The translations under genes were made by a program, and so were the position numbers. A DNA stretch of 64,000 bases from positions 248,001 to 312,000 of the forward strand of contig NZ_JACYTQ010000005.1 in the NCBI RefSeq assembly GCF_014841125.1, read 5' to 3'. The notes beneath the pieces were generated by a model. It did no database searches and was not told where the DNA came from. It worked only from the letters and a program-made list of their open reading frames with translations. This document shows, one piece after another, positions 25,425 through 35,329 of the stretch. Source of the DNA: Echinicola arenosa (lineage in GTDB: Bacteria; Bacteroidota; Bacteroidia; Cytophagales; Cyclobacteriaceae). Each line of letters begins with the position of its first letter. The first letter of the stretch is position 1.

Positions 25425-27278
25425 ATGAGATTAATTTGGTCAAAAGCATTGTTTGGTCTTTGTTTTCTTAGCGTGCTAAGTGCAAAAGCCCAAACAGACA
25501 GATGGCAACAAGCCGTTAAATATGAAATGGATGTCGAAATGGATGTCGACAAAAACCAATACGAAGGGCATCAAAACCTTGAATACACCAACAACTCGCC
25601 TGACACCCTTCACCGTGTTTTCTACCACCTTTACTTCAACGCCTTCCAACCTAACAGCATGATGGATGTAAGGTCGAGAACCATTGCAGATCCCGACGGT
25701 AGGGTAAAGGATAGAATTGCCAATTTAACACCAGATGAAATCGGTTACCTAAAGGTGAAATCACTGAAAATGGATGGAAAAAATGCAGACATCGAACATG
25801 TGGGCACTATCTTGGAAGTAAACCTACCGAAGCCCATCCTTCCTCATAGTACCGTTAACTTTTCTTTGGATTTTGAAGGACAAGTACCCCTTCAAATCAG
25901 AAGATCGGGACGTGACAACAAAGAAGGTGTTCGCTATTCCATGTCTCAGTGGTACCCCAAAATGGCCAATTATGATGATCAGGGCTGGCACGCCAACCCT
26001 TATATTGGCAGGGAGTTTTATGGCATTTGGGGAGACTTTGATGTTAAAATAACCATTGACAAATCATACATTCTAGGAGGGACTGGATACCTTCAGAACC
26101 CAGAAGAAATTGGATATGGTTACGAAGAAGAGGGGCAAAAAGTAAAACAGCCAAGAGGAAAAACTTTAACCTGGCACTTCCATGCCCCTCAAGTTCATGA
26201 CTTCATGTGGGCAGCTGACCCTAACTATACTCATGACAAAATGGTCATGGACAATGGTATTACTATTCACCACTTATATATCAAAGGTGAAAAAACAGCT
26301 AACAACTGGAAGAGATTGATGGAATACACTCCAAAATCAATGGCCTACCTGAGTGAACATTTTGGGCAATATCCTTACAAACAATACTCTGTCATCCAAG
26401 GTGGCGACGGAGGCATGGAATACCCGATGTCTACTTTGATCACTGGCGAAAGGACACTCCCTAGCTTAGTAGGAGTAATGATCCATGAAATGGCACATAG
26501 CTGGTTCCAAGGTGTTTTAGCAACCAATGAATCATTGTACCCATGGATGGATGAAGGCTTCACTACTTTCGCTACAAATGCAACCATGAACAGTATTTTT
26601 TCAGAAGAGCCTTCCAATTCCCCTCAAGCTGGTTCCTATAGAGGATATATAAGACTGGCCACTTCAGGACAGGAAGAGCCTATGACCACGCACTCCGATC
26701 ATTACCATACCAACTTTGCCTATGGTTCTGCCGCTTACTCAAAAGGAGCCGTATTCCTGGGGCAATTAGGCTATATCATCGGCGAAGAAAACCGCGATAA
26801 GGCTATGCTGAAATATTTCAATGATTGGAAATTTAAGCACCCTAAGACCAATGATATCATCCGTGAGATGGAAAAGCAAAGTGGACTGGAATTGGACTGG
26901 TATAAAGAGTATTGGGTGAACAGTACCAAAACCATTGACTATTCAGTATCATCCGTTGAGGCTTCTGATAACGGGACCAAAATAAAATTACAAAGAGATG
27001 GCCTGATGCCTATGCCAATTGATTTGGTAATCACCTATCAAGACGGTTCCCAAGAAATGGTCTACCTTCCTTTAGTGATCCAAAGGGGAAACAAGCCTGA
27101 AGAAGCTGGAATGCCAAAACGCATCAAAACACAAAGGTGGCCTTGGACAAACATCACTACAGAAGTAAATTTGGACAAAGATTTCAGCACCATAAAAAGA
27201 GTAGAAATAGACCCAAGCCAAAGAATGGCCGATATCAATAGAGACAATAATACTTTCATTGCGGAAGAAGAGAAATGA
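25425..27278 (+). CDS. M1 family metallopeptidase
   Basis: The start is set at the ATG at 25425, giving a clean signal peptide (MRLIWSKALFGLCFLSVLSA, cleavage after KAQ) and a 617-residue protein. The zinc site is HEMAH at 354-358 with the third ligand E377, exactly 18 residues later in WMDEGF. The exopeptidase motif GGMEYP is near 328. The N-terminal beta-sandwich typical of M1 precedes it. It is a secreted or periplasmic aminopeptidase-like enzyme. An earlier in-frame TTG at 25407 would lengthen it by six residues but lies before the likely transcription start. Confidence 0.92.
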   Translation: MRLIWSKALFGLCFLSVLSAKAQTDRWQQAVKYEMDVEMDVDKNQYEGHQNLEYTNNSPDTLHRVFYHLYFNAFQPNSMMDVRSRTIADPDGRVKDRIANLTPDEIGYLKVKSLKMDGKNADIEHVGTILEVNLPKPILPHSTVNFSLDFEGQVPLQIRRSGRDNKEGVRYSMSQWYPKMANYDDQGWHANPYIGREFYGIWGDFDVKITIDKSYILGGTGYLQNPEEIGYGYEEEGQKVKQPRGKTLTWHFHAPQVHDFMWAADPNYTHDKMVMDNGITIHHLYIKGEKTANNWKRLMEYTPKSMAYLSEHFGQYPYKQYSVIQGGDGGMEYPMSTLITGERTLPSLVGVMIHEMAHSWFQGVLATNESLYPWMDEGFTTFATNATMNSIFSEEPSNSPQAGSYRGYIRLATSGQEEPMTTHSDHYHTNFAYGSAAYSKGAVFLGQLGYIIGEENRDKAMLKYFNDWKFKHPKTNDIIREMEKQSGLELDWYKEYWVNSTKTIDYSVSSVEASDNGTKIKLQRDGLMPMPIDLVITYQDGSQEMVYLPLVIQRGNKPEEAGMPKRIKTQRWPWTNITTEVNLDKDFSTIKRVEIDPSQRMADINRDNNTFIAEEEK

Positions 27279-27350
27279 GGACCATCAAAATAAGATTTTC
27301 TTCAACAAGAGCAATCTGTATAACTTTATGATTTTCAATACTTTCCACAC

Positions 27351-27379
27351 AAAAAAGGCGTTACTATGACGCCTTTTTT
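27351..27379. terminator. Terminator after the M1 peptidase gene
   Basis: AAAAAAGGCGT and ACGCCTTTTTT form an 11-bp stem with a 7-base loop. T runs are present on both strands. It lies 73 bases after the stop codon. Confidence 0.88.
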
Positions 27380-27488
27380 ATTACCCAATAACATTTTGTA
27401 ACTAAATTGATCAAATTCCCTGTTCTCGTAGCATTTTCCTCTTTCTTTACGTCCTGATAAGGAACAATATCTATTTAACTTTTAATTT

Positions 27489-27914
27489 ATGATACTGATG
27501 AAAACACCTTATTCTTTTTTCCTATCAATTATCATGCTACTTGCCTGTCATGAAACACAAGACCCGATCATTTATGATGCCAATCCTGATGGCCTTATAG
27601 GCACTTGGCAACAGGTAGAAAGATCTTACAGTATCGGAGGCCCTCAAATCTCTGAAAATATAAGCGATGGACCTCTCATGACTTTTGAGGACAACGGTCT
27701 CTTTACCCTAACGAAATTTAATGAGTGTTCAACAGGAACATACATTTTAGATGGGGATGAACTCACTTTTACTTTTGACTGTAAAGACATTGAAGAAGGA
27801 GTCAACCCTTTCACTTTTTCAGTATATTTCTTGGATGACTATTTAAAAGTCAGTCCCAAAACCACTGTGTGTATAGAAGGCTGCTCCGCAAAATTCAAAA
27901 AGCTAAAAGACTAA
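27489..27914 (+). CDS. Lipocalin-like lipoprotein, 141 aa
   Basis: The signal peptide ends in the lipobox IMLLAC near residue 20. The mature part contains GLIGTWQQVERSY, LMTFEDNGLFTL and GTYILDGDELTF, the pattern of the small lipocalin-like beta-barrel proteins of Bacteroidota. Two cysteine pairs (CSTG/FDCK and CIEGC) might form disulfides. The function is unknown. A second ATG three codons in (MKTPYSFF) is an alternative start. It is a single gene between two terminators. Confidence 0.75.
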   Translation: MILMKTPYSFFLSIIMLLACHETQDPIIYDANPDGLIGTWQQVERSYSIGGPQISENISDGPLMTFEDNGLFTLTKFNECSTGTYILDGDELTFTFDCKDIEEGVNPFTFSVYFLDDYLKVSPKTTVCIEGCSAKFKKLKD

Positions 27915-27960
27915 AAATCACACTTATAGCGAAACCCCAAAGTCATGCGATAAAAAAATA

Positions 27961-27991
27961 AAAACCTCCAAGACATTGCCCCGGAGGTTTT
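27961..27991. terminator. Shared terminator between the lipocalin-like gene and the RND operon
   Basis: AAAACCTCC (27961-27969) pairs with GGAGGTTTT (27983-27991). On the minus strand the stem is followed by a T-rich run, so it ends the efflux operon. It can also act for the convergent plus-strand gene. Confidence 0.85.
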
Positions 27992-28033
27992 AACACTTAA
28001 AAAACCACCAACCTTTAAATAAATCTACATAAA

Positions 28034-31000
28034 CTATTTTTTGCGAATAGCTATATTGATCTTATCTGCCAATAAATACATGACAGGTACTATTACTAAC
28101 GTCAAAAAGGTTGCAAAGGTTAGACCAAATATTACAGTCCAAGCCATTGGCCCCCAAAAATCCGCATTATCACCTCCTACATAAAACTGAGGATCAAATG
28201 ATGATAGTAATGTAAAGAAATCAATATTCATCCCTATCGCCATTGGAATCAATCCCAAAATGGTTGTAATCGCTGTCAACAACACGGGGCGAAGACGGGT
28301 TTTACCTCCTTCTACAATGCTTCCCACCACCTCACTGTACGGCAAATGATCATCAGGGCCAATGTTCAATTCAGCGCGTCTACGTTGCCTTACCAAATTG
28401 GTATAGTCAATCAACACAATCGCGTTATTTACCACGACACCTGCCAGTGAGATAATTCCAATGCCAGTCATGATCACTACAAAGTCCATATTGAAAATGG
28501 AAAGTCCCAAGAATACCCCAATGGTACTCAAAAGAACTGAACACATGATGATAAATGGTGTCATCAGTGAATTAAACTGCGCCACAATGATCAAGAAGAT
28601 GGCCGCCACCGCAATGATCATCGCATTCATCAAGAATGCCATTGACTTGGCCTGTTCCTCTTGCTCTCCAGTGAACTTAAGGTCTATGCCATCTGGTAAT
28701 TCATAATCTGAAAGCAAAGTCTTGATTCTCTCCACAATTTCATTCGCATTGTAGCCTTCATCCACATTCGAATAAATCGTAATTACCTTATCTAAGTCTT
28801 TTCTCTTTACCGAACCATAGGTAGAACTGTACTCCACATCAGCCACAGAGGTAATTGGAATATTGCGACGGTTACCAAATTTATCCATAAAGAAGATCTT
28901 CTTGTTGACCAAAGCATCCACATCATAGCGGTACTCGTCTGCCAATCTCAACTCAATAGGATAATCATCTTCACCTTCTTTGTACTTAGAAACTTCAAAC
29001 CCGAACAGTGCTGTTCTCAACTCATTGGCAATCGTATAGGTGGAAAGTCCAAACCTTCTGGCCTTGTCTCTGTTAATGTTTACAATCAATTCCGGCTTGC
29101 CTGTTTCCAAATCCATCTTCAATTCTTCAATACCTTGGATATTAGCCGCGTTGATAAACTCCCGGATATTCTCCACTTCTCCCACCAACTTCTCATAATC
29201 TTCTCCACTCACTTCAATATTGATCGGTTTACCTACTGGTGGACCATTTTGTTCTTTATCTACCGTAATTTGAACCCCTGGATATTTAGCCATAGCCTCC
29301 CTAAGGTCTTGCATGATCTTGGAGGTGTTTTTCCCATTTCTATACTGGTATTCTACAAAACTCACGGTAAGCATAGCCTTGTGCGGAGTAACCCCCATAC
29401 TTGGTCCTTCAGAAGGATCACTGGTTCCCTCACCTACCTGAGCAATAAATGCTTCCACGATATCTCTGTGGGGTTCTATCATTTCCATCACCTCATCCTC
29501 TACCTTCTTGCTAAAACTGTTGGTAGCCTCAATATCGGTACCAATAGGATATTCAATGAAGATGTTAATGTAATTTGGATCACTGCTCGGGAAAAACTCC
29601 ACTTGTGGAGCCCTTACCATCAAAAGCCCCAAAGACAAAATCAAAACCCCAAACATTCCGAAAAAGAATGTATATGGTTTTCTACCTGATAGGGCAAAAT
29701 TTAAAGTTTTCTCATATCCTTCTTCTAGCCTAACAAGGAAAACCAACTGGAACCACCTGATCGCTCTTTTCATAAATAAGGCATTCATCAAAGTGATCAA
29801 AGTAGCTAAAAGCATAATATTGGCCACAGTGTACACTCTCAACACATAGCAAATGGCAGCTATGGTCAACAAAGTCCCTGCAATAACAAACGACCTCCGT
29901 TTTGGTTTTATGTTGTCCAGGTTTTGGATTTTCATATACATAGCCGTCACCACTGGGTTGATCACTAAGCCCACAAACAGGGACGATGATAATACAATGA
30001 TCAAGGTTATTGGTAAGTATTTCATAAACTCACCCATAATACCCTGCCAGAAAGCCAGTGGCACAAAGGCTGCCACTGTAGTCGCAGTGGAAGTAATGAT
30101 TGGCCAAGCCACTTCACCCACTCCTTCTTTGGCCGCTACAATAGGGGACTTTCCTTCTTGCATCAATCGGTAGATATTCTCCACCACCACAATACCATTA
30201 TCCACCAACATCCCAAGGGCTAGAATCATGGAGAAAAGTACCATCATGTTAAGTGTCACCCCAAAGGCATTCAATACCATAAAGGAGATAAACATGGAGA
30301 GAGGAATGGCTATTCCTACAAAGAGAGCATTCCTAAATCCTAAAAAGAACATCAAAACCAAAATCACCAGAATCACCCCAGAAATAATACTGTTTTCCAA
30401 GTTGGCCACCATGCTTCGGGTAAACTTGGACTGGTCATTGGTAATACTTACTTTCAGGTCTGATGGGAAATGATTGGCCTTAGCTTCTTCAATGATCTCC
30501 TTGATCTTATCACTGGCGTCCAAAAGGTTTTCGCCTCCTCTTTTAACCACATTCACAGTCACCACTGGCAGTTTAGACGCCCTAGCATAACTTTCCCTCT
30601 CCTTGTAAGTATCATTTACTGTCGCAACATCCTTGAGGTAAACAATATTGTTACCTTCATTTTTAACGATGATATCATTCAATTCGTAGGGGTCACTAAA
30701 TTCACCTGTTACCCTTAAAGCTCTTCTAAAATCACCACTCAAAATATTACCACCGGAAATGGTGACATTCTCCGCAGATATGGCATCGGAAATATCCCCA
30801 AAGCTTACCTCCATGGCCTCCATCTTGAACAAGTCCGCATCCACACGAATTTCCCTGTCAATGGTTCCTGTAAGGTCCGCCTTGGAAATTTCTGGCAAAG
30901 CTTCGATTTCATCTTCCAAGTACTCTCCAAACTCCTTCAACTCTTCTTGGGAATAATTCCCAGAAAGGTTCACAAACATGATTGGCATTTCTGAGAAGTC

Positions 31001-31438
31001 AAGCTCAAAGATGTTTGGATCTTGGTCTAGGTCAGTAGGCAACTCACTCTTGGACTTATCAACTGCATCCTTTACATCCTGCAAAGCCCTCGAGATATCT
31101 ACATTGGGGTTAAACTCAATAATGATAGTGGAATAATCCTGAATGGATGTTGAGTTGATCTTCTTGACATCCTTAAGAGACTTAAGCTCCTTTTCTATGG
31201 GCCTAGTGATCAGGTTTTCCATATCCACAGGTGAGTTACCCGGATAACTGGTTCCTACGTAAACTGTAGGGATTACAATCTCTGGAAAACTTTCCTTGGG
31301 CATTGTCGTGTAAGCATTCAAGCCCATGAACGTAATGATCAGGGCAAGAATAATAACACTGGTCTTGTTATCAACCGAAAGAGAGGACAGACCAAATTCC
31401 CTGGAAACTTTCTTATTATTTGGTTGCTGATCAGACAT
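28034..31438 (-). CDS. RND efflux permease (AcrB-like)
   Basis: The 1134-residue inner-membrane pump has the RND layout: one N-terminal helix (SVIILALIITFMGLNAYTTM), a large periplasmic loop, a block of helices with the proton-relay region LGMLVDNGIVVVENIYRL, a second loop and a C-terminal helix block. GMLVDNGIVVVEN resembles the HAE (hydrophobic compound) type more than the heavy-metal type. It exports substrates from periplasm or membrane with the adaptor and TolC proteins encoded upstream in the same operon. Substrate is not known. It is the last gene before a terminator. Confidence 0.94.
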   Translation of the reverse strand: MSDQQPNNKKVSREFGLSSLSVDNKTSVIILALIITFMGLNAYTTMPKESFPEIVIPTVYVGTSYPGNSPVDMENLITRPIEKELKSLKDVKKINSTSIQDYSTIIIEFNPNVDISRALQDVKDAVDKSKSELPTDLDQDPNIFELDFSEMPIMFVNLSGNYSQEELKEFGEYLEDEIEALPEISKADLTGTIDREIRVDADLFKMEAMEVSFGDISDAISAENVTISGGNILSGDFRRALRVTGEFSDPYELNDIIVKNEGNNIVYLKDVATVNDTYKERESYARASKLPVVTVNVVKRGGENLLDASDKIKEIIEEAKANHFPSDLKVSITNDQSKFTRSMVANLENSIISGVILVILVLMFFLGFRNALFVGIAIPLSMFISFMVLNAFGVTLNMMVLFSMILALGMLVDNGIVVVENIYRLMQEGKSPIVAAKEGVGEVAWPIITSTATTVAAFVPLAFWQGIMGEFMKYLPITLIIVLSSSLFVGLVINPVVTAMYMKIQNLDNIKPKRRSFVIAGTLLTIAAICYVLRVYTVANIMLLATLITLMNALFMKRAIRWFQLVFLVRLEEGYEKTLNFALSGRKPYTFFFGMFGVLILSLGLLMVRAPQVEFFPSSDPNYINIFIEYPIGTDIEATNSFSKKVEDEVMEMIEPHRDIVEAFIAQVGEGTSDPSEGPSMGVTPHKAMLTVSFVEYQYRNGKNTSKIMQDLREAMAKYPGVQITVDKEQNGPPVGKPINIEVSGEDYEKLVGEVENIREFINAANIQGIEELKMDLETGKPELIVNINRDKARRFGLSTYTIANELRTALFGFEVSKYKEGEDDYPIELRLADEYRYDVDALVNKKIFFMDKFGNRRNIPITSVADVEYSSTYGSVKRKDLDKVITIYSNVDEGYNANEIVERIKTLLSDYELPDGIDLKFTGEQEEQAKSMAFLMNAMIIAVAAIFLIIVAQFNSLMTPFIIMCSVLLSTIGVFLGLSIFNMDFVVIMTGIGIISLAGVVVNNAIVLIDYTNLVRQRRRAELNIGPDDHLPYSEVVGSIVEGGKTRLRPVLLTAITTILGLIPMAIGMNIDFFTLLSSFDPQFYVGGDNADFWGPMAWTVIFGLTFATFLTLVIVPVMYLLADKINIAIRKK

Positions 31439-31440
31439 AA

Positions 31441-32601
31441 TTAATTTTCAACAATTTGAACTTTAGAACCATCTGCTACTTCCCTAAAACCCTTCTCAAT
31501 TATCGCTTCTCCACCTTTTAGGCCTTCTTTGATTTCCGACACATGCTCATAGGTCTCTCCTTTAGAAACATATTGCTTTTTAGCTGTGTTGTTATCCACC
31601 ACATAGACATACTCCCCTTTATTGTCCCTTTGGATAAGGTTGGTAGGTACAGTCACTGCGTCTTGATTTTGGTAGTCCTTGATACGCAAAACTGAAACCA
31701 TATTCGGCTTAACATGTTTCAGTTTAGGCAAAAACACTTCTACTTTGAAGGTTCGGTTATCAGGATTGATAATCGCTCCCACCGCTGTTACTTTAGTGTC
31801 TATCTCTCTATTTAGAGAAGGGAATTCCACTTGAACAGAATCACCTCTTTCCAATACTCCTACGTAACTCTCGGAGATATCACCTTCTATGTACAGGTCA
31901 CTTTCCCCTACGAAATTAATGATAGGCATACCCGGTTGCACCAATTCTCCCAAACGAACAGTAACCTCTTCAACCGTTCCGTCAAAAGGTGCTGTTATGG
32001 TCGCCTTTCCTTTTTGTGTCTTCAAGGAAGCCAAGTTTTTCTCCAAGGTCTCTTTCCTGTTCTTGCTCTCTAAATATTGTACTTCCGTACCGATTTGCTT
32101 GTCCCAAAGTCGCTTTTGTTTTTCATAAAGGATATTGGCCAACTCCAATTGCTTCTCCAACTCATCGATACTGTTGTCCACTGACTCTGCATCAATCCTT
32201 GCCAGCACCGCTCCTTTGGACACATGCATGCCTTCCATGGCTTTGATCTCCTCCACTCTACCAGAAACTTCAGCACTGATATTGACATTCTTTTTTGAAA
32301 GTACAGAACCTGTAACTTCCACATAATGCTCAAATGGCTGTTTTTGCGATTTCACCGTAGTAATCAGTACGGACTTTCTGTTCTGCTTCGCAAAAGTGGT
32401 ATCCATGGCCGATATCTCCTTTTCTAGGGCTTCGATCTTAACTCTTAGATCGTGGTATTCTGTTTTTGCTGTAGCCAATTCTGCTTTCTTTTCAGCCAGC
32501 TCATCAGGCTGTTCGCAAGAAAAAGTCAATGCAGCCAATGCCACCAATGGTAATTTGGAAAAGGTTTTCATGTCTATATTGGGGTAAATGTATTTTTTCA
32601 T
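31441..32601 (-). CDS. RND efflux periplasmic adaptor
   Basis: The 386-residue membrane-fusion protein has a lipoprotein-like signal (ALTFSC), an early coiled coil, a lipoyl/hairpin domain (VEEIKAMEGMHVSKGAVLARID), a long alpha hairpin, and beta-barrel and membrane-proximal domains. The first ATG overlaps the tolC stop (ATGA), which supports translational coupling from 32601. An alternative ATG at 32571 gives a more compact lipoprotein signal (MKTFSKLPLVALAALTFSC). It links the RND pump to the TolC-type channel. Confidence 0.93.
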   Translation of the reverse strand: MKKYIYPNIDMKTFSKLPLVALAALTFSCEQPDELAEKKAELATAKTEYHDLRVKIEALEKEISAMDTTFAKQNRKSVLITTVKSQKQPFEHYVEVTGSVLSKKNVNISAEVSGRVEEIKAMEGMHVSKGAVLARIDAESVDNSIDELEKQLELANILYEKQKRLWDKQIGTEVQYLESKNRKETLEKNLASLKTQKGKATITAPFDGTVEEVTVRLGELVQPGMPIINFVGESDLYIEGDISESYVGVLERGDSVQVEFPSLNREIDTKVTAVGAIINPDNRTFKVEVFLPKLKHVKPNMVSVLRIKDYQNQDAVTVPTNLIQRDNKGEYVYVVDNNTAKKQYVSKGETYEHVSEIKEGLKGGEAIIEKGFREVADGSKVQIVEN

Positions 32602-33953
32602 CTTAATATTCCTAAAGCTTTTTCAAGGTCTACTTTCGCAATCAAAGCATCATATAAAGCACTGTAATAGTTTATCTCTGCCTCCTTCAAATCTGAATCT
32701 GCCTCCACTACTTCCAAATTGGAACCTACACCTTCTTGGTATTTGATTCGGGCAATGTTATAAACTTCCGTGGCCAATTCCATGTTTTCCCTTTGTACAT
32801 CAAGGGTCCTTAAGTTGTTTTGCAGTGTGGTTCTGGCCTGGAATCTTTCCACTTCTATGTTATCATCCAACATGACCATTTGATTTTCGATTTGCTCTAG
32901 CTGTATCCTGTTCTGTTGGATACGTTTGCTCTTGGCCAATCCATCAAAAATGGGAAGCTTAAGGCTCAAACCAAGGAATGCACCGGTAAACCAATTATCT
33001 CCATCCCAGAGGGTGTTGAACTGCTGACCGGCTCCGTTTCTTTGGTAGGTAAAATTGGCATCAATGCTGGGCAGGTATTGTACCGTGTTGTTTTTGAGAT
33101 CCAGTTTCACTAATTCCCAATTGGTCTTCAGTTGGTCCATCTCCACTCTCCTGTAACCGTTATTTTGCAACAAACTGCTAATTTCTTCTGGTTTGTTCAG
33201 GTCTCTCAGCGTTTGCGTAATCTCGATTTCATACTCAAGTGGAAGTCCCATCTGCACTTTCAACAGCTGCTTGCTAATCATAGTAGCTGCATTGATCTTG
33301 TCCAGTTCGGTTTCGATATTATTGAGCTGCACCTTAATTCTGGAAACATCGATTTTTTCGGCAAAACCTTCCTCATAAAGAGCCTCTGTTTCCCTGTACA
33401 ATGAATCAATTCTTGCTTGGTTGGCCTCAGCCAATTCCTTTCGCTCTTCGTTTACCAATACGGTGAAAAAAGCTTTTTTCACGCTTTCAATGACATCATT
33501 CTCAGTCTTCTCCTTATCAAATTCACTCAATAATCTATAGGTCCTTGCAGCCTTAAGGCCGACAAAATACGATCCATCAAAAATCATCTGGGTAACCGTA
33601 ACGCCCAATCCACTTTGATAATTGACACCAAACTGCACTGGCAATACATCTGATGGATTGTCAGGATCTGCAAACGGTCCTTCATTGGGAAGGAACATTA
33701 CCGGAATCGCAACGTTTTTGGTAAAGTCAAACGTACCGTTGATTTGCGGCAGGCCTTGAGCAACCTGCTCTCCCACTGAGGCCTTCGAGGCAAAAGTCTC
33801 CAGTAGGGCATTTTTAGCATCTGCATTGTTCTCCAATGCATATTGAACACTTTCTTCCAAAGTAAGCTCCAACACTTCCTGCGCATAGGTCGGCCTCGAA
33901 AAAAGACAGATCAGTATTGCTCCAAGAAGGGAGAATCTGGTTTTTAAACTCAT
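32598..33953 (-). CDS. TolC family outer-membrane efflux protein
   Basis: The 451-residue protein has a signal peptide (cleavage after TYAQ) and two OEP repeats. The characteristic words are TLEESVQYALENNADAKNA, SDLKEAEINYYSALYDALIAKVDLEKALG at the end, and long helices with Asn/Gln-rich coiled-coil pattern. It should form the outer-membrane channel of the tripartite efflux system. It lies 3 bases after the tetR gene and overlaps the adaptor gene by 4 bases. Confidence 0.93.
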   Translation of the reverse strand: MSLKTRFSLLGAILICLFSRPTYAQEVLELTLEESVQYALENNADAKNALLETFASKASVGEQVAQGLPQINGTFDFTKNVAIPVMFLPNEGPFADPDNPSDVLPVQFGVNYQSGLGVTVTQMIFDGSYFVGLKAARTYRLLSEFDKEKTENDVIESVKKAFFTVLVNEERKELAEANQARIDSLYRETEALYEEGFAEKIDVSRIKVQLNNIETELDKINAATMISKQLLKVQMGLPLEYEIEITQTLRDLNKPEEISSLLQNNGYRRVEMDQLKTNWELVKLDLKNNTVQYLPSIDANFTYQRNGAGQQFNTLWDGDNWFTGAFLGLSLKLPIFDGLAKSKRIQQNRIQLEQIENQMVMLDDNIEVERFQARTTLQNNLRTLDVQRENMELATEVYNIARIKYQEGVGSNLEVVEADSDLKEAEINYYSALYDALIAKVDLEKALGILR

Positions 33954-33956
33954 GTG

Positions 33957-34562
33957 TTAATCCTGATTATTGATTTTATAAAATAGTTCGCGTCCTTTAT
34001 CTGTCAAAAGGCCATGGATAAAATGATCCATGATAGCCATCTGAACTTCTATAATATTAAACTTGGCTGGTGGAAATTTGGCCGGATCAAAAGTGCTAGA
34101 GATTTGTTCCAACCTTATCATTGCCATAATATTCGAATCAATTTCCTTTCGGAAATACCCTTCTGCTTTTCCCTGATCAATGGTCTCAGTAATGGTCTTG
34201 ATAGCACAGTTATGTTTATAATGTTCAAAAAGCTGCCAACATTTTGGGTAGTATCGTTGAATTTCGCTAAAAACTAACGGATTAATATTGGAGAAACGGG
34301 AACGAATGTACTTCGAAATTTCCACAAAATGCTCCAAAGCTCCATTCGACTCTTCTGAGAGTTTGGTAAAGAACTCCTGGTCTTGCCTCATACTATTTTC
34401 AAAAGTATTAAAAACCAGCTGCTCCTTGTCCTTAAACTCCTGATAAATCGTCTTCTTTGACATGCCAGCGGCCCGGGCTATATCATCCATCGTCACATAC
34501 CTCACCCCCAGACGGGTAAAATGTTCCATGGCTACTTCTAGTATCTTTTCTCTCGTCTCCAA
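33957..34562 (-). CDS. TetR/AcrR family regulator of the efflux operon
   Basis: The 201-residue regulator has an N-terminal helix-turn-helix (residues about 20-45: RYVTMDDIARAAGMSKKTIYQEFKDKEQL) and a variable ligand-binding part. It is the first gene of the four-gene efflux unit, a usual arrangement for an autoregulated repressor. A palindrome at 34597-34624 upstream is the candidate operator. The inducing ligand is unknown. Confidence 0.92.
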   Translation of the reverse strand: METREKILEVAMEHFTRLGVRYVTMDDIARAAGMSKKTIYQEFKDKEQLVFNTFENSMRQDQEFFTKLSEESNGALEHFVEISKYIRSRFSNINPLVFSEIQRYYPKCWQLFEHYKHNCAIKTITETIDQGKAEGYFRKEIDSNIMAMIRLEQISSTFDPAKFPPAKFNIIEVQMAIMDHFIHGLLTDKGRELFYKINNQD

Positions 34563-35329
34563 AATTAGCTAAGTCAATTTTTCATGACAAAACTCTGGAA
34601 ACTTTATGAAACTTCAAAGTTTCCTTGGTTTTAATTTCCGCTTTGATGCAAGCCCCATCCAAAAACCCACCAAACACTTAACTATTTGATTTTTAGTAAT
34701 TTAATTTTATGTATATTAAAAGCTGTTGCATAATCGCACAACTTAATGTTCAAATTTGGACAGGACCCCACCTTGAACTGCAACTTCTAAATCATCTTAA
34801 CAAAAAAAAATTACTCTATTTTAAGAATAATCAGCTTCTAGCTATATGAGCAAAAACAAAACAACTAAAACCTTGCTTTTGAAATTTCTCCCCAAATCTA
34901 ACCTCTTATTCATCCCCCTTACAATAACTATTAGAAACTGTAGTTCACATAAGCTATTTTATTTTTGATTCCGAAACCCAAATTTTATCTTTCATTTCTT
35001 TTGAATTAATCAATCATTAAATTATTATTAACTAAATTTTCAAAATCGTTCCAATTTATTATGTTTCGTTTCCATTTAGTTTAAATGGTCAATTAAGAAA
35101 CGCTAATCTAATTTGATTTTTGATGAAATTTTCATTTTTAGATTGACCTTTAGCATAAACCGCATTTCAAAGTCATCCTTTAGAAAAACTCTCTAAAACA
35201 CTGACTGTCACCCATTAAAACATGATGTCTTTTACAAGTAGCTCAGCATGTCTTAGCTATTATGGAAAAAGATGGAATTGCATTTTTAATTAGATAACCT
35301 TAAATCAATTTTAACCATAACAACTAACT
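34563..35329. other. 767-base divergent intergenic region
   Basis: Apart from the palindrome at 34597-34624 I see no gene or RNA. The stretch is strongly AT-rich. A TATTTTTG box at 34960-34967 has no matching -33 element and lies far from the next gene. Confidence 0.6.
34597..34624. promoter_or_regulatory. Candidate operator of the efflux-operon TetR protein
   Basis: GGAAACTTT and AAAGTTTCC form a 9-bp inverted repeat with a 10-base spacer, in which GAAACTT occurs once more as a direct copy. It lies 35 bases upstream of the tetR start codon, where an autoregulatory operator would be expected. Confidence 0.45.

Noticed and set aside
29135-29689. A 184-residue plus-strand reading frame inside the RND pump gene
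   Set aside because: It is antisense to a conserved part of the pump and shows no family pattern; it is a shadow frame.
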